The notes: generated from the letters alone by a model not told the origin. Shown: positions 53,434 through 62,951, counted from the stretch's first letter. The stretch: DNA of 64,000 nucleotides from Frigidibacter sp. ROC022 (GCF_024723735.1 NZ_JANQDU010000002.1:1-64000); one strand, 5' to 3'. Made by a program: numbers and translations.

Positions 53434-54939
53434 ATGTTCGAGACACTCTCCGAAAGGCTCTCCGGAGTCTTTGACCGGCTGTCCAAGCAGGGCGCCCTGT
53501 CCGAGGCCGATGTCGCCACGGCGCTGCGCGAGGTCCGGGTGGCGTTGCTCGAAGCCGACGTCTCGCTGCCGATCGCCCGCGATTTCGTCAAGGCCGTGCA
53601 GGAAAAGGCCACCGGCCAGGCGGTCACCAAATCGGTGACCCCGGGCCAGCAGGTCGTCAAGATCGTCCATGACGAGCTGGTGCATGTCCTGGCCGGCGAC
53701 GGGACGGAATCCGGCGAGCTGAAGATCGACAACCCGCCCGCGCCGATCCTGATGGTCGGCCTGCAGGGCAGCGGCAAGACCACCACCACCGCCAAGCTGG
53801 CCAAGCGCCTGACCGAACGCGAGGGCAAGCGCGTGCTGATGGCCTCGCTCGACACCAACCGCCCGGCGGCGATGGAACAGCTCGAGATTCTCGGCCGCCA
53901 GATCGGCGTCGATACGCTGCCGATCATCAAGGGCCAGTCGGCGCTGGAAATCGCCAAGCGCGCCAAGACCCAGGCCGCGATGGGCGGTTATGACGTCTTC
54001 ATGCTCGACACCGCCGGCCGGTTGCAGATCGACCAGGTGCTGATGGACGAGGTGGCCGCGGTCCGCGACGCCACCAAGCCGCGCGAGACCCTGCTGGTGG
54101 TCGATGGCCTGACCGGCCAGGTCGCCGTGGACGTGGCGACCGAGTTCGAGGCCCGGGTCGGGATCACCGGCGTGGTGCTGACCCGGATGGACGGCGACGG
54201 GCGCGGCGGCGCGGCGCTGTCGATGCGCGCGGTCACCGGCAAGCCGATCAAGTTCGTCGGTCTCGGCGAAAAGATGGACGCGCTCGAGGAGTTCCACCCC
54301 GACCGGGTGGCGGGCCGGATTCTCGGCATGGGCGACATCGTGGCGCTGGTCGAAAAGGCGCAGCAGACGATCGAGACCGAACAGGCCGAGCGCATGATGA
54401 AGCGGTTCCAGAAGGGCCGGTTCAACATGAACGACCTGCGGATGCAGCTGGAACAGATGCTGAAGATGGGCGGCATGGAATCGATCATGGGCATGATGCC
54501 GGGCATGGGCAAAATGCAGAAACAGGTTGCCGAGGCCGGGTTCGACGATGCCGTGCTGCGCCGCCAGATCGCCCTGATCAACTCGATGACCAAGCGCGAA
54601 CGGGCCAACCCCGAGATCCTGCAGGCCTCGCGCAAGCGCCGGATCGCGGCGGGCGCGGGACGCGACGTGCAGGAATTGAACCAGCTTCTGAAGATGCAGC
54701 GGCAGATGGCCGACATGATGAAGAAGATGGGCAAGGGCGGAATGCTCAAGCAGGCGATCAAGGGCATGTTCGGCAAGGGCGGCGCCCCCGACATGAACGA
54801 CCCCGCCGCGATGCAGGAAGCCGCCAGGGCCCTGGGCCAGAAGATGCCCGGCATGGGCGGCCGCGGCGGCCTGCCCGGTCTGGGCGGCGGCGGCATGCAG
54901 TTGCCGCCGGGCCTGTCCGGCTTTGGCAAGAAGAAGTGA
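53434..54939 (+). CDS. ffh: Signal recognition particle protein Ffh
   Basis: A 501-residue SRP54 GTPase. The N domain (residues 1-100) is followed by the G domain with GLQGSGKTTTTAKLA near 109, DTAGRLQID and TRMDGDGRGGAALS, and the methionine-rich M domain (MNDLRMQLEQMLKMGGMESI). The tail is rich in glycine, methionine and proline. It targets nascent membrane proteins to FtsY. It starts the plus-strand run to rpmE. Confidence 0.97.
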   Translation: MFETLSERLSGVFDRLSKQGALSEADVATALREVRVALLEADVSLPIARDFVKAVQEKATGQAVTKSVTPGQQVVKIVHDELVHVLAGDGTESGELKIDNPPAPILMVGLQGSGKTTTTAKLAKRLTEREGKRVLMASLDTNRPAAMEQLEILGRQIGVDTLPIIKGQSALEIAKRAKTQAAMGGYDVFMLDTAGRLQIDQVLMDEVAAVRDATKPRETLLVVDGLTGQVAVDVATEFEARVGITGVVLTRMDGDGRGGAALSMRAVTGKPIKFVGLGEKMDALEEFHPDRVAGRILGMGDIVALVEKAQQTIETEQAERMMKRFQKGRFNMNDLRMQLEQMLKMGGMESIMGMMPGMGKMQKQVAEAGFDDAVLRRQIALINSMTKRERANPEILQASRKRRIAAGAGRDVQELNQLLKMQRQMADMMKKMGKGGMLKQAIKGMFGKGGAPDMNDPAAMQEAARALGQKMPGMGGRGGLPGLGGGGMQLPPGLSGFGKKK

Positions 54940-54940
54940 C

Positions 54941-55015
54941 GTGACCGGCGCCGGCCTCCATATCCCGATGCTGGACCCCGCGCGGCCGCGCCCGCGGGTG
55001 GAGGCCCGCGCATGA
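54941..55015 (+). CDS. Possible 24-residue linker ORF after ffh
   Basis: A GTG one base after the ffh stop opens 24 codons whose TGA overlaps the next ATG (ATGA). It may only pass ribosomes from ffh to the acetyltransferase genes. No independent coding evidence. Confidence 0.25.
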   Translation: MTGAGLHIPMLDPARPRPRVEARA

Positions 55016-55518
55016 CTCCTCCGACGCTCACTACAGCCCGGCTGACCCTGCGCCCGCAGGTTCTGGCGGATTTCGAACCCTTCGCCGAGATGCTCGCCTC
55101 GGACCGCGCCCGATACATGGGCGGCCCGATCCAGCGCAACGAGGCCTGGGGCTGGTTCTGTGCCGACGAGGCCGGCTGGACCTTTCTGGACCATGGCGCC
55201 CTGAGCGTCACCGAGACCGCCAGCGGCCGGCTGGCCGGGCAGGTCGGGCTGAACAAGCCGCCGCGCTTCCCGGAAATCGAGCTGGGCTGGCTTGCCTATG
55301 ACTGGGCCGAGGGCCGGGGCTACATGACCGAGGCCGCCCGCGCCCTGCGCGACTGGGCCTTCGGGCCGCGCGGATTGACCACGCTGGTCAGCTATGTGGA
55401 CCCTGCCAACCTCCGCTCGCGGGCCCTCGCCGAACGTCTGGGCGCCCGCATCGACCCCAAGGCCACCGGTCCGGACCCCGACGATGTCGTCTATCGGCAC
55501 AGCCCGGAGGCCGCATGA
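55012..55518 (+). CDS. GNAT acetyltransferase, RimJ/RimL type (array copy 1)
   Basis: A 168-residue complete GNAT: TARLTLRPQVLADFEPFAEM, the CoA-binding DWAEGRGYMTEAARAL, and DPANLRSRALAERLGARID. It is related to the next gene and overlaps it by ATGA. The location between ffh and rpsP suggests a ribosomal-protein or translation-factor target, which is inference. Confidence 0.86.
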   Translation: MTPPTLTTARLTLRPQVLADFEPFAEMLASDRARYMGGPIQRNEAWGWFCADEAGWTFLDHGALSVTETASGRLAGQVGLNKPPRFPEIELGWLAYDWAEGRGYMTEAARALRDWAFGPRGLTTLVSYVDPANLRSRALAERLGARIDPKATGPDPDDVVYRHSPEAA

Positions 55519-56042
55519 CAGCCGCGCTTGGCCCGACCCTGACCACAGACCGCCTCACCCTGCGTCCGCTGGCCGAAGGGGATTTCGAGGCGATCCGCCG
55601 GTTCGGCCAGTCCGAACGCACCCGGTTCATCGGCGGCAAGGCCGACGAATTCACCATGTGGCGGGCCTTTCTGGCCGGGATCGGGCATTGGCACCTGCGC
55701 GGCTACGGGCTGTTCTCGGTGATCGAGCGCGCAAGCGGCGCCTTCGTCGGCCGTGCCGGGCCGATCTTTCATCTGCACCATTCCGAGCCGGAACTGGCCT
55801 GGCACCTGTTCGACGGGTTCGAAGGCCGGGGCTATGCGACCGAGGCCAGCGCGGCAGCGCGGGACTGGTATCATGCAAGCACCGGAAACGATCCCCTGAT
55901 GAGCTGGATCGACCCCGAGAACACCGGCTCGGTCCGGGTCGCCGAACGGCTCGGCGCCACGCCCGAGGGCTGGCACGAGATGGACAACGAGCGGGTCCGC
56001 ATCTGGCGCCACATCGCCCCGACCGGCGGAGGCAACGCATGA
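55515..56042 (+). CDS. GNAT acetyltransferase, RimJ/RimL type (array copy 2)
   Basis: A 175-residue complete GNAT, similar in plan to copy 1: TDRLTLRPLAEGDFEAIRRF, GFEGRGYATEASAAARDW and DPENTGSVRVAERLGA. It is joined by ATGA on both sides. Target unknown. Confidence 0.86.
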   Translation: MTAALGPTLTTDRLTLRPLAEGDFEAIRRFGQSERTRFIGGKADEFTMWRAFLAGIGHWHLRGYGLFSVIERASGAFVGRAGPIFHLHHSEPELAWHLFDGFEGRGYATEASAAARDWYHASTGNDPLMSWIDPENTGSVRVAERLGATPEGWHEMDNERVRIWRHIAPTGGGNA

Positions 56043-56314
56043 TTGCCACCCGCACCGCCCCGATCACCCCCGACCGCCTCACCCTGCGTCGCCCGACTGC
56101 GGCCGACATGCAGGGCTTTGTCGATTTCTTCGGCACCGAACGCTCGACGATGAACGGCGGGCCGCTGCTGCCGGGCCGCGCCTGGCGGGCCTTCGCCGCC
56201 CAGCTGGGTGCCAGGCTTGACCCCGATGCCGCGACACCGCCCGCCGAATACCGCCCGCAGGTCTGGCGGCATCCGAATCCGACGACCGCAACCGACCCGA
56301 GAGGCCCGCAATGA
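56039..56314 (+). pseudogene. Internally deleted GNAT acetyltransferase (array copy 3)
   Basis: A 91-residue in-frame ORF. Residues 1-47 match the GNAT N-terminus (PDRLTLRRPTAADMQGFVDF), then the sequence jumps to the family's C-terminal end (AAQLGARLDPDAATPPAEYR). The whole acetyl-CoA-binding core is missing, so it cannot be an active acetyltransferase. The frame is intact and both ends keep ATGA overlaps, so it still carries ribosomes to the chorismate mutase gene. Confidence 0.75.
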
Positions 56315-56607
56315 CAGACCCCGCCGCCCGCGCTGCAGCCCTGCTGAAGGAGCATCGCGAAAGCATCGACCGGCTAGACGCGATCCTCGTCTACACTCTG
56401 GCCGAGCGGTTCAAGCACACCCAGGCGGTGGGCCGGCTGAAGGCCGAACACGCGCTGCCGCCCTCGGACCCGAGCCGCGAGGCCGAACAGATCGCGCGGC
56501 TGGAGACCCTTTCGGTCGATGCCGATCTCGACCCCGAATTCGCCAAGGCCTTCCTCGCATTCATCATCGAGGAAGTCATCCACCACCACCAGAAGTTCCA
56601 GAAATAA
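56311..56607 (+). CDS. Chorismate mutase, AroQ class
   Basis: A 98-residue all-helical chorismate mutase: [40 protein letters not shown] and [11 protein letters not shown]. It converts chorismate to prephenate. The stand-alone domain between acetyltransferases and rpsP is common in Rhodobacteraceae. Its ATG overlaps the GNAT remnant. Confidence 0.93.
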   Translation: MTDPAARAAALLKEHRESIDRLDAILVYTLAERFKHTQAVGRLKAEHALPPSDPSREAEQIARLETLSVDADLDPEFAKAFLAFIIEEVIHHHQKFQK

Positions 56608-56665
56608 CAAGGAATTGGGCCCGGTTCTCCGGCGCCCGAAACAGCCATCCAAAGGAGACAAACTC

Positions 56666-57061
56666 ATGGCTATGAAAATCCGTCTTGCCCGTGGCGGCTC
56701 GAAGAAGCGCCCGTTCTACTCGGTCGTCGCCGCCGACTCGCGGATGCCCCGCGATGGCCGCTTCATCGAGAAGCTGGGCACCTACAACCCGCTGCTGCCG
56801 AAAGACAGCGAAGAGCGGGTGAAACTGGATCTCGACAAGATCAAGGCCTGGATGGACAAGGGTGCGCAGCCGACCGACCGGGTGTCGCGGATGCTGGAAG
56901 CGGCCGGCGTGCTGCCGAAGAAGACCCGCGCCAACAACAAGAAGGGCATCCCGGGCGAAGCCGCCAGGAAGCGCGCCGAGGAAAAGGCCGCCAAGGCCGC
57001 CGCGCCGGCTCCCGCTGCGGAAGAAGCCCCCGCCGAAGCCGCGGAACCGGCCAGCGAGTGA
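56666..57061 (+). CDS. rpsP: 30S ribosomal protein S16
   Basis: A 131-residue protein. The first 80 residues are standard S16 ([37 protein letters not shown]); the last 40 form an Ala/Glu/Pro-rich tail found in alphaproteobacterial S16. AAAGGAGA precedes ATG 56666. It heads the ribosome cluster rpsP-rimM-trmD-rplS-rpmE. Confidence 0.98.
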   Translation: MAMKIRLARGGSKKRPFYSVVAADSRMPRDGRFIEKLGTYNPLLPKDSEERVKLDLDKIKAWMDKGAQPTDRVSRMLEAAGVLPKKTRANNKKGIPGEAARKRAEEKAAKAAAPAPAAEEAPAEAAEPASE

Positions 57062-57129
57062 TCAACCGGGATGGGGCGTGGCCGCCGCGCCCCATCCGCC
57101 ACCCGCTCGGGTCCAGAAACGGAGGGATC

Positions 57130-57657
57130 ATGGCCGAACCGCTGGTTCTGGTCGGCGCCATTTCCGGTGCCTTCGGCGTCAAGGGCGAGGTGCGGCTGAA
57201 GAGCTTCTGCGCCGAGCCTGAAGCGATCGAGACCTATGCGCCGCTCTCGACCGAGGACGGCAGCCGGGAGTTTTCCGTCCGCCTGACCCGGCCGATCCCG
57301 AACGGATTTGCCGCGCGGCTGGGCGGGGTGACGACCAAGGAACAGGCCGACGCCCTGCGCGGAACCCGGCTGTTCGCCCCGCGGGAGCGGTTGCCGGCGC
57401 TGCCGGATGACGAATTCTACCATGCCGACCTGATCGGGCTGGAAGTCCGCAATTCGGGCGGCGAGTTGCTGGGCCGGGTCCGCGCGGTGCTGAACCACGG
57501 CGCCGGGGACATCCTGGAAGTCCACCAACCGGGCGCGGCGCAGACCCTTCTGCTGCCCTTCACGCTGAAGACCGTGCCGACGGTCGATCTGGCCTCGGGC
57601 CGGATCGTCGCCGATCCGCCGGAAGAGCTGATCGCCCGGCCCGAGGACGAGGAATGA
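57130..57657 (+). CDS. rimM: Ribosome maturation factor RimM
   Basis: A 175-residue 30S assembly factor. [20 protein letters not shown] opens the RimM N-domain, and the PRC-barrel part has [20 protein letters not shown] and [23 protein letters not shown] 57130 follows a GGAGG site. Confidence 0.96.
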   Translation: MAEPLVLVGAISGAFGVKGEVRLKSFCAEPEAIETYAPLSTEDGSREFSVRLTRPIPNGFAARLGGVTTKEQADALRGTRLFAPRERLPALPDDEFYHADLIGLEVRNSGGELLGRVRAVLNHGAGDILEVHQPGAAQTLLLPFTLKTVPTVDLASGRIVADPPEELIARPEDEE

Positions 57658-57731
57658 CCCAGCAAGTTCACCCCGACGCCGCCCGGCGGGCGCCCGGCAA
57701 GCGGACCACGGCGCCGGAGGCCGCGCGATGA
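57654..57731 (+). CDS. Possible 25-residue linker ORF between rimM and trmD
   Basis: ATG 57654 overlaps the rimM TGA and its own TGA overlaps the trmD ATG, both as ATGA. The 25 residues ([15 protein letters not shown] and so on) are basic and resemble nothing I know. It may serve only for coupled translation. Confidence 0.4.
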   Translation: MTQQVHPDAARRAPGKRTTAPEAAR

Positions 57732-58597
57732 GCGACCAACCCAAGTCGCACGGCCGCAAGTCGATCCGCGCGAGCGCCGCACCGCGGGCGTTGATGGACG
57801 GCCCGCCCGAGTTGAAGGATGCCTGGGTTGCCAGGGTCGTCACCCTGTTTCCCGAGTGCTTCCCCGGGGTTCTGGGCGCGTCGCTGACCGGCAAGGCCCT
57901 GCAGGAAGGGCTGTGGCGGCTGGAGACCATCGACCTGCGCCAGTTCGGCGAGGGCAAGCATCGCGCCGTCGATGATACGCCGGCGGGCGGCGGCGCCGGG
58001 ATGGTGATGCGCCCCGACATCGTCGCCCGGGCGCTGACCCAGGCGGCACGGGGCACGACCACCGACCGCGCCCGCTGGCCAGTGATCTACCTCTCGCCGC
58101 GCGGCAAACCCTTTACCCAGGCCATGGCCGAGACGCTGAGCCGAACCGAGGGGCTGACGCTGCTCTGCGGCCGGTTCGAAGGCGTCGACGAACGGGTGAT
58201 CGAGGCCTTCGACATCACCGAGGTCTCGCTGGGCGATTATGTCCTGACCGGGGGCGAGATCGCCGCACAGGCCTTGATCGATGCGACCGTCCGGCTTATA
58301 CCCCGCGTGCTCGGGAATCATGCGTCAGCCGGGGAGGACTCCTTCTCGGCCGGTTTGCTTGAATACCCGCAATACACGAAGCCTGCCGTTTGGGACGGTC
58401 GTGCGATACCCGAGGTTCTTCTCTCGGGCCATCACGCGAAGATAGCCGACTGGCGGAGGGCCGAGGCCGAAAGGCTGACCAAGGAACGACGACCTGATCT
58501 CTGGCGGGCTTACCTGCAAGCGCATGGTAGGGACCCGGGTGAAGACCGAGAGCTCTCTGGCGTCCCCACGTCGCGGAAGAAACCGCGCGGAACATAG
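57728..58597 (+). CDS. trmD: tRNA (guanine-37-N1)-methyltransferase
   Basis: A 289-residue SPOUT-class methyltransferase. [20 protein letters not shown] opens the domain; the trefoil knot is [27 protein letters not shown] and [13 protein letters not shown]. About 35 extra N-terminal residues precede the usual start, and the tail is basic. It may start later, but the ATGA junction favours 57728. Confidence 0.96.
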   Translation: MSDQPKSHGRKSIRASAAPRALMDGPPELKDAWVARVVTLFPECFPGVLGASLTGKALQEGLWRLETIDLRQFGEGKHRAVDDTPAGGGAGMVMRPDIVARALTQAARGTTTDRARWPVIYLSPRGKPFTQAMAETLSRTEGLTLLCGRFEGVDERVIEAFDITEVSLGDYVLTGGEIAAQALIDATVRLIPRVLGNHASAGEDSFSAGLLEYPQYTKPAVWDGRAIPEVLLSGHHAKIADWRRAEAERLTKERRPDLWRAYLQAHGRDPGEDRELSGVPTSRKKPRGT

Positions 58598-58608
58598 GAG
58601 TGACAGGC

Positions 58609-58995
58609 ATGGACCTGATCGCACAACTCGAGGCCGAGCAGATCGCTGCGCTTGGCAAGACCATTCCGGACTTCAAGGCCGGTGACACCGTCCGGGTCGG
58701 TTACAAGGTGACCGAAGGAACCCGGAGCCGGGTCCAGAATTACGAAGGCGTCTGCATCAGCCGCAAGAACGGCAAGGGCATCGCCGGATCGTTCACGGTC
58801 CGCAAGATTTCCTTCGGTGAAGGCGTGGAACGGGTGTTCCCGCTGTATTCGACCAATATCGATTCGATCGAGGTCGTCCGTCGTGGCCGCGTCCGCCGCG
58901 CCAAACTGTATTATCTGCGTGCACGTCGCGGCAAGTCGGCCCGGATCGCGGAAGTCACCAACTACAAGCCGCTCGACAGCGGCGCAGACGCGTAA
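58609..58995 (+). CDS. rplS: 50S ribosomal protein L19
   Basis: A 128-residue protein: [51 protein letters not shown] and [21 protein letters not shown] lies eight bases before ATG 58609. Confidence 0.98.
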   Translation: MDLIAQLEAEQIAALGKTIPDFKAGDTVRVGYKVTEGTRSRVQNYEGVCISRKNGKGIAGSFTVRKISFGEGVERVFPLYSTNIDSIEVVRRGRVRRAKLYYLRARRGKSARIAEVTNYKPLDSGADA

Positions 58996-59007
58996 GGAGA
59001 TCCGGAG

Positions 59008-59229
59008 ATGAAAGCCGATACCCATCCCGACTACCACCTGATCGACGTCAAGCTGGTCGATGGCACCGTGGTGCAGATGAAATCGACCTGGGGCAAGGAA
59101 GGCGAACAGCTCGCCCTGGACATCGACCCCTCGGTTCACCCGGCCTGGACCGGTGGCGGCACCCGCCTGATGGACACCGGTGGCCGCGTGTCGAAGTTCA
59201 AGAACAAATACGCCGGCCTCGGGTTCTGA
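59008..59229 (+). CDS. rpmE: 50S ribosomal protein L31
   Basis: A 73-residue L31 ([40 protein letters not shown]). The zinc cysteines of classic L31 are absent, so it is the C-minus form. AAGGAGA precedes the ATG, and an intrinsic terminator ends the cluster. Confidence 0.97.
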   Translation: MKADTHPDYHLIDVKLVDGTVVQMKSTWGKEGEQLALDIDPSVHPAWTGGGTRLMDTGGRVSKFKNKYAGLGF

Positions 59230-59251
59230 GCACCCGCCCATGGCAGAAATC

Positions 59252-59283
59252 GCGCCGCCCTCCGGGGCGGCGCTTTTCGTTTC
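59252..59283 (+). terminator. Intrinsic terminator of the rpsP-rpmE cluster
   Basis: GCGCCGCCC and GGGCGGCGC form nine pairs around the loop TCCG, followed by TTTTCGTTTC. Confidence 0.9.
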
Positions 59284-59384
59284 GGCGCCCGGCCGTGGCA
59301 GGGTCAAGGTAACGGACAATGTCACTTTCCGTTCCGGCGCCGGCCACCGATACTGGCCCCGTCGCCCCGAACGAGATTCCGCCG

Positions 59385-59810
59385 ATGCGCCTGACCCTTT
59401 CCGCCCTCCTGCTCTGCGCCGCCCTGCCCGCGCATGCCGATGTCTTCGACGACGCGTCCGGGCTTTGGGGCCTGACCGGCGATGACGAGCTGACCTGCCA
59501 GTTGAATCCGCACCGGGTCACCTTCTTCGACGACAACAAGCGGGCCAGCTTCCGCTGGGAGCACCTGATGACCAACTATCTGGGAGAACCGGATCAGGAG
59601 GGTTTCTATACCGTGCTCGACCACGGCGACGACTACATCGTGCTGGCCCTGGACGGCGAGCAACGCCGGACCCTGGAGGATGCGCCCGTGGTCTGGATCA
59701 TGCGGCTGAGCGAGGGCGGCGGGCGCTATTGCTGGGGCCGCACCGACTGGCCGGCTGAGGATTGCCTGGACGGCTATGCCCGCTGCCCGGCGCCGGTTCC
59801 GATCAGCTAG
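59385..59810 (+). CDS. Small exported protein of unknown function
   Basis: A 141-residue protein with a signal peptide (MRLTLSALLLCAALPAHA). The mature part starts DVFDDASGLWGLTGDDELTC and has four cysteines and a beta-rich look, ending CLDGYARCPAPVPIS. No family recognised. The ATG at 59385 is chosen because it opens the signal peptide. It slightly overlaps the proposed start of the next gene. Confidence 0.65.
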   Translation: MRLTLSALLLCAALPAHADVFDDASGLWGLTGDDELTCQLNPHRVTFFDDNKRASFRWEHLMTNYLGEPDQEGFYTVLDHGDDYIVLALDGEQRRTLEDAPVVWIMRLSEGGGRYCWGRTDWPAEDCLDGYARCPAPVPIS

Positions 59811-61068
59811 ACCGCCTGCGACCCTGGGCCCGGTTGACAACGCCGACGTCAAACCGGACTTCCGGCAAATGCTGCTGAATGCCGCCATCCTGATCACAAT
59901 CGCCGCGGCACTCGGCCTGCTCTGGTTGCCACGGTTGCGCACCGATCCGCCCTGGCGGGCGATGGTGACGCCGCTGGCCTCGATCATCGGATCGGGTTTC
60001 CTGCTGCTCGGCCCGGTGCTGAGCCATGCCTATGGCGCCTATGCGCCGCTGGCGATGGCCGGACTGTGCTGGCTGGCCTGGGGCTTTGGCGATGCGATCC
60101 GCTATTCCATCGCCCGGATCGACGAGGCCGAGGCCCGGCCCGCGCCCGACCGGACGATCGAGCGGCTGGCCTCGGCCACGCTCGGCCTCGCCTATGTGGT
60201 GTCGGTGGCCTATTACCTCAACCTGCTCGGCGCCTTCGGGTTGAGCCTGACGCGCTGGAACGACCCCCTCCACGCCAAGATGCTGACCTCGGCGGTGATG
60301 CTGGCCATCCTCGCCGTCGGCTGGACCCGCGGCTTCGCGATGCTTGAGCGGCTCGAATATGTCTCGGTCTCGCTGAAACTGGCGATAATCGCCGGGCTGC
60401 TTCTCGGGCTGGCGGTCTATTTCGGCCATGCGGCCGGTGCCGGAGAACTCCACGCCCTGCCCGTCTCGGCGGGCGGACTCGGTGCGGTGACGCTGGGCTT
60501 CGGGCTGATCGTGACGGTGCAGGGCTTCGAGACATCTCGCTACATGGGCGACAGCTACCGGGCCGCGACCCGGATCCGGTCGATGCGTTGGGCGCAACTG
60601 TTCTCGGCCCTGATCTACATGATCTACATCGTCCTCTTTGCCTATGTCTTCCGCCCGGACCAGATCGAGCTGCGCGAGACCGCGCTGGTCGACATGATGG
60701 GGATCGTTGCGCCGATCCTGCCGGCGCTGCTGGTCCTGGCGGCCCTGTCGGCACAGTTCTCGGCCGCGGTGGCCGACACAAGCGGTTCGGGTGGCCTGTT
60801 CCACGAGCTGAGCGGCGGCCGGATCAGCCATCGGCTGGGCTACGCCGGGCTGATCGCCCTGGGCCCGATCCTGACCTGGAGCTTCGACATCTTCGCCATT
60901 GTCGCCTATGCCTCGCGGGCCTTCGCCGCCTATTACGCGCTGCAGTCACTGCTGGCGACGCTGGCGGCGCACCGGCGCCAGAACCGGCCGCGCAGCCTGC
61001 TCTATGCGCTGCTGACCGGCCTGGGTGTGGCCATCGTGGCGCTAGGTCGGCCGGTCGAAGGCGGATAG
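59776..61068 (+). CDS. Polytopic membrane protein, APC-permease-like
   Basis: A protein of up to 430 residues with about ten to eleven hydrophobic segments. IIGSGFLLLGPVLSHAYGAY and the FGLIVTVQGFETSRYMGDSY stretch resemble amino acid/polyamine/cation (APC-type) permeases, but no decisive motif is seen. ATG 59776 overlaps the previous gene by 35 bases; ATG 59869 would drop 31 residues that include the soluble VKPDFRQ stretch. It precedes mipZ by 102 bases. Transport substrate unknown. Confidence 0.6.
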   Translation: MPAARRRFRSARPPATLGPVDNADVKPDFRQMLLNAAILITIAAALGLLWLPRLRTDPPWRAMVTPLASIIGSGFLLLGPVLSHAYGAYAPLAMAGLCWLAWGFGDAIRYSIARIDEAEARPAPDRTIERLASATLGLAYVVSVAYYLNLLGAFGLSLTRWNDPLHAKMLTSAVMLAILAVGWTRGFAMLERLEYVSVSLKLAIIAGLLLGLAVYFGHAAGAGELHALPVSAGGLGAVTLGFGLIVTVQGFETSRYMGDSYRAATRIRSMRWAQLFSALIYMIYIVLFAYVFRPDQIELRETALVDMMGIVAPILPALLVLAALSAQFSAAVADTSGSGGLFHELSGGRISHRLGYAGLIALGPILTWSFDIFAIVAYASRAFAAYYALQSLLATLAAHRRQNRPRSLLYALLTGLGVAIVALGRPVEGG

Positions 61069-61170
61069 CGCCCGAAGTGCTTTTCAAGGCGACTCGCACA
61101 ACATATAGTGGCGGAAACGCGCCGAAGCGCGTCAGACCACGCGCAGAGAGCGCTCAGAGCAGGACGGCCA

Positions 61171-61980
61171 GTGGCACATATCATCGTCGTCGGGAACGAA
61201 AAGGGTGGCGCGGGGAAATCCACCGTGTCGATGCATGTTGCGACAGCCCTGGCCCGGTTGGGCCATCGGGTCGGCGCCATTGATCTGGATCTGCGGCAAA
61301 AGACCTTTGCCCGCTATCTCGAGAATCGCGCCACATTTGCCCTGAAGGAAGGCCTGGCGTTGCCGACCCCCGAATATCGCGACCTTCCGGACGTGCCGCG
61401 CGACCAGTTGCAGGCGGGCGAGAACGTCTATGACCGGCGGTTGTCGGCGGCCGTGTCGGGGCTCGAGGGCGATTGCGACTTCATCATCATCGACTGCCCC
61501 GGCTCGCATACCCGGCTGTCGCAGGTGGCGCATTCCCTGGCCGATACGTTGATCACGCCGCTGAACGACAGCTTCGTCGATTTCGACCTGCTGGCCCGCG
61601 TCGATGCCGAAACCAACCATGTCACCGGGCCTTCGGTCTATTCCGAGATGGTGTGGAACGCGCGTCAACTGCGCTCGCAGGCCGGGCTGGCGCCGATCGA
61701 CTGGGTGGTGGTGCGCAACCGGCTGGGTGCGCAGAACATGCACAACAAGCAGAAGATGACCAATGCCATCGCCGAGCTGGCCAAGCGGATCGGCTTCCGC
61801 ACCGCGCCCGGCTTCACGGAGCGGGTGATCTTCCGCGAGCTGTTCCCGCGCGGCCTGACCCTGCTGGATCTGCGCGACATCGGGGTGCACAACTTCAACA
61901 TCTCGAATGTCGCCGCCCGGCAGGAACTGCGCGAACTGGTGAAGGCGTTGCGCCTGCCCGGAGTCACCGTCGATTTCTGA
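61171..61980 (+). CDS. mipZ: MipZ-type ParA-like ATPase, division-site regulator
   Basis: A 269-residue ParA-superfamily ATPase. The deviant Walker A is NEKGGAGKST (residues 9-18), switch I IDLDLRQKTFARYLENR and switch II FIIIDCPGSHTRLSQVAH. These are distinctive for MipZ, which forms a polar gradient with ParB and inhibits FtsZ away from midcell. The start is GTG 61171, with AGGAC upstream; it gives the exact MipZ N-terminus (AHIIVVGNEKGG). Confidence 0.93.
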   Translation: MAHIIVVGNEKGGAGKSTVSMHVATALARLGHRVGAIDLDLRQKTFARYLENRATFALKEGLALPTPEYRDLPDVPRDQLQAGENVYDRRLSAAVSGLEGDCDFIIIDCPGSHTRLSQVAHSLADTLITPLNDSFVDFDLLARVDAETNHVTGPSVYSEMVWNARQLRSQAGLAPIDWVVVRNRLGAQNMHNKQKMTNAIAELAKRIGFRTAPGFTERVIFRELFPRGLTLLDLRDIGVHNFNISNVAARQELRELVKALRLPGVTVDF

Positions 61981-61992
61981 ACCCGGCCGCTG

Positions 61993-62853
61993 TCAGAGCC
62001 CGTGCGACCCGTCGTATCGGCTGGGTTCCGGCGGCGTCCAGCCCCTTGGCGCGGCCTTGGGACGGTAGATCTCGATCAGCAGCGGGTAGCAGCGGGCGGT
62101 GTCGCTGGAATGCTCGGCACCGCAGTCGCCACCGGGGCAGGCCGAAAGGCCCAGCAGCAGGTCGATTTCGGCGAAGAACTCCAGGAAATCACCGGGACGG
62201 ACCGGCGAAGCCTTCATGAAATACTGCCCGGTGTCGCGGCTGAAGCCGGTGCACATGAAGACGTTGAGCACGTCATGCACCAGCGGCTCGGCTTCGGCCG
62301 GGCGCATCCCGGTCTCGGCGGCCAGCGCCCGCGTCAGGTTGGAATGGCAGCAATGGTGATAGTCGGTGCCTGACAGAAGCCGCCCGGTATAGGGATCGCA
62401 ACGGGTGCCGATCACGTCATGCACGGCGCCGCCGAAGCGGTCGAACCCGTACCAGTCCAGCGTGTCCTCGGTGATCGTCGCCATCGGACGCAGATGCGGG
62501 AAGCTGGACCACAGCCGGTCGCCGCCGGACAGATGGGTGCCGTGCAGCGCGCGCGTCTTGCCCGAATAGAACCGCTCGCCGAGATCGCCGGCATTCCAGA
62601 GATTCAGATCGCCCACCTGCGGACCTTCGGTCGAGACGATGCGAAAGAACCAGCCCGCCGGAACCCGGGCGCAGGCGGCCTCGCGTGGCGGAACGGTGAC
62701 GGTCTGTTCCAGAACCCAGCCTTGCCGGGCCGCACGCAGGCGCTCCAGCCCCGGATCGGGCAGGGTCTCGGGCGGGTAGCAGATCACCGGCGCACAGGCC
62801 AGACGCTCGGCGGCGTCGGCGGGGGCGTCATGTTCGGGGGTCTGAGGTTTCAT
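61993..62853 (-). CDS. DUF1989 family protein (urea carboxylase-associated type)
   Basis: A 286-residue protein. VPPREAACARVPAGWFFRIV, GPQVGDLNLWNA, DYHHCCHSNLTRAL and NVFMCTGFSRDTGQYFM are typical of DUF1989, found with urea amidolyase genes, though none is here. The Cys/His-rich motifs suggest a metal site. Function unknown. It is convergent with mipZ. Confidence 0.85.
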   Translation of the reverse strand: MKPQTPEHDAPADAAERLACAPVICYPPETLPDPGLERLRAARQGWVLEQTVTVPPREAACARVPAGWFFRIVSTEGPQVGDLNLWNAGDLGERFYSGKTRALHGTHLSGGDRLWSSFPHLRPMATITEDTLDWYGFDRFGGAVHDVIGTRCDPYTGRLLSGTDYHHCCHSNLTRALAAETGMRPAEAEPLVHDVLNVFMCTGFSRDTGQYFMKASPVRPGDFLEFFAEIDLLLGLSACPGGDCGAEHSSDTARCYPLLIEIYRPKAAPRGWTPPEPSRYDGSHGL

Positions 62854-62918
62854 CGGAGCTCCAGGCAGATCGTCACGGATGTGACGCTAGCCGAGACGCC
62901 GGAACTTGCAAGCGATGC

Positions 62919-62944
62919 GCTTCGGGCCCTTGCGGGCCCGAAGC
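62919..62944 (-). terminator. Hairpin downstream of the DEAD-box helicase gene
   Basis: GCTTCGGGCCC and GGGCCCGAAGC form a perfect 11-bp stem around TTGC, seven bases past the helicase stop. No T-run follows on the minus strand. Confidence 0.6.
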
Positions 62945-62951
62945 CGGCTGC

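Noticed and set aside
49219-55500. Long minus-strand frames opposite trpS and ffh (49219-51402 and 53347-55500)
   Set aside because: They lie across several confirmed genes and contain no recognisable domain.
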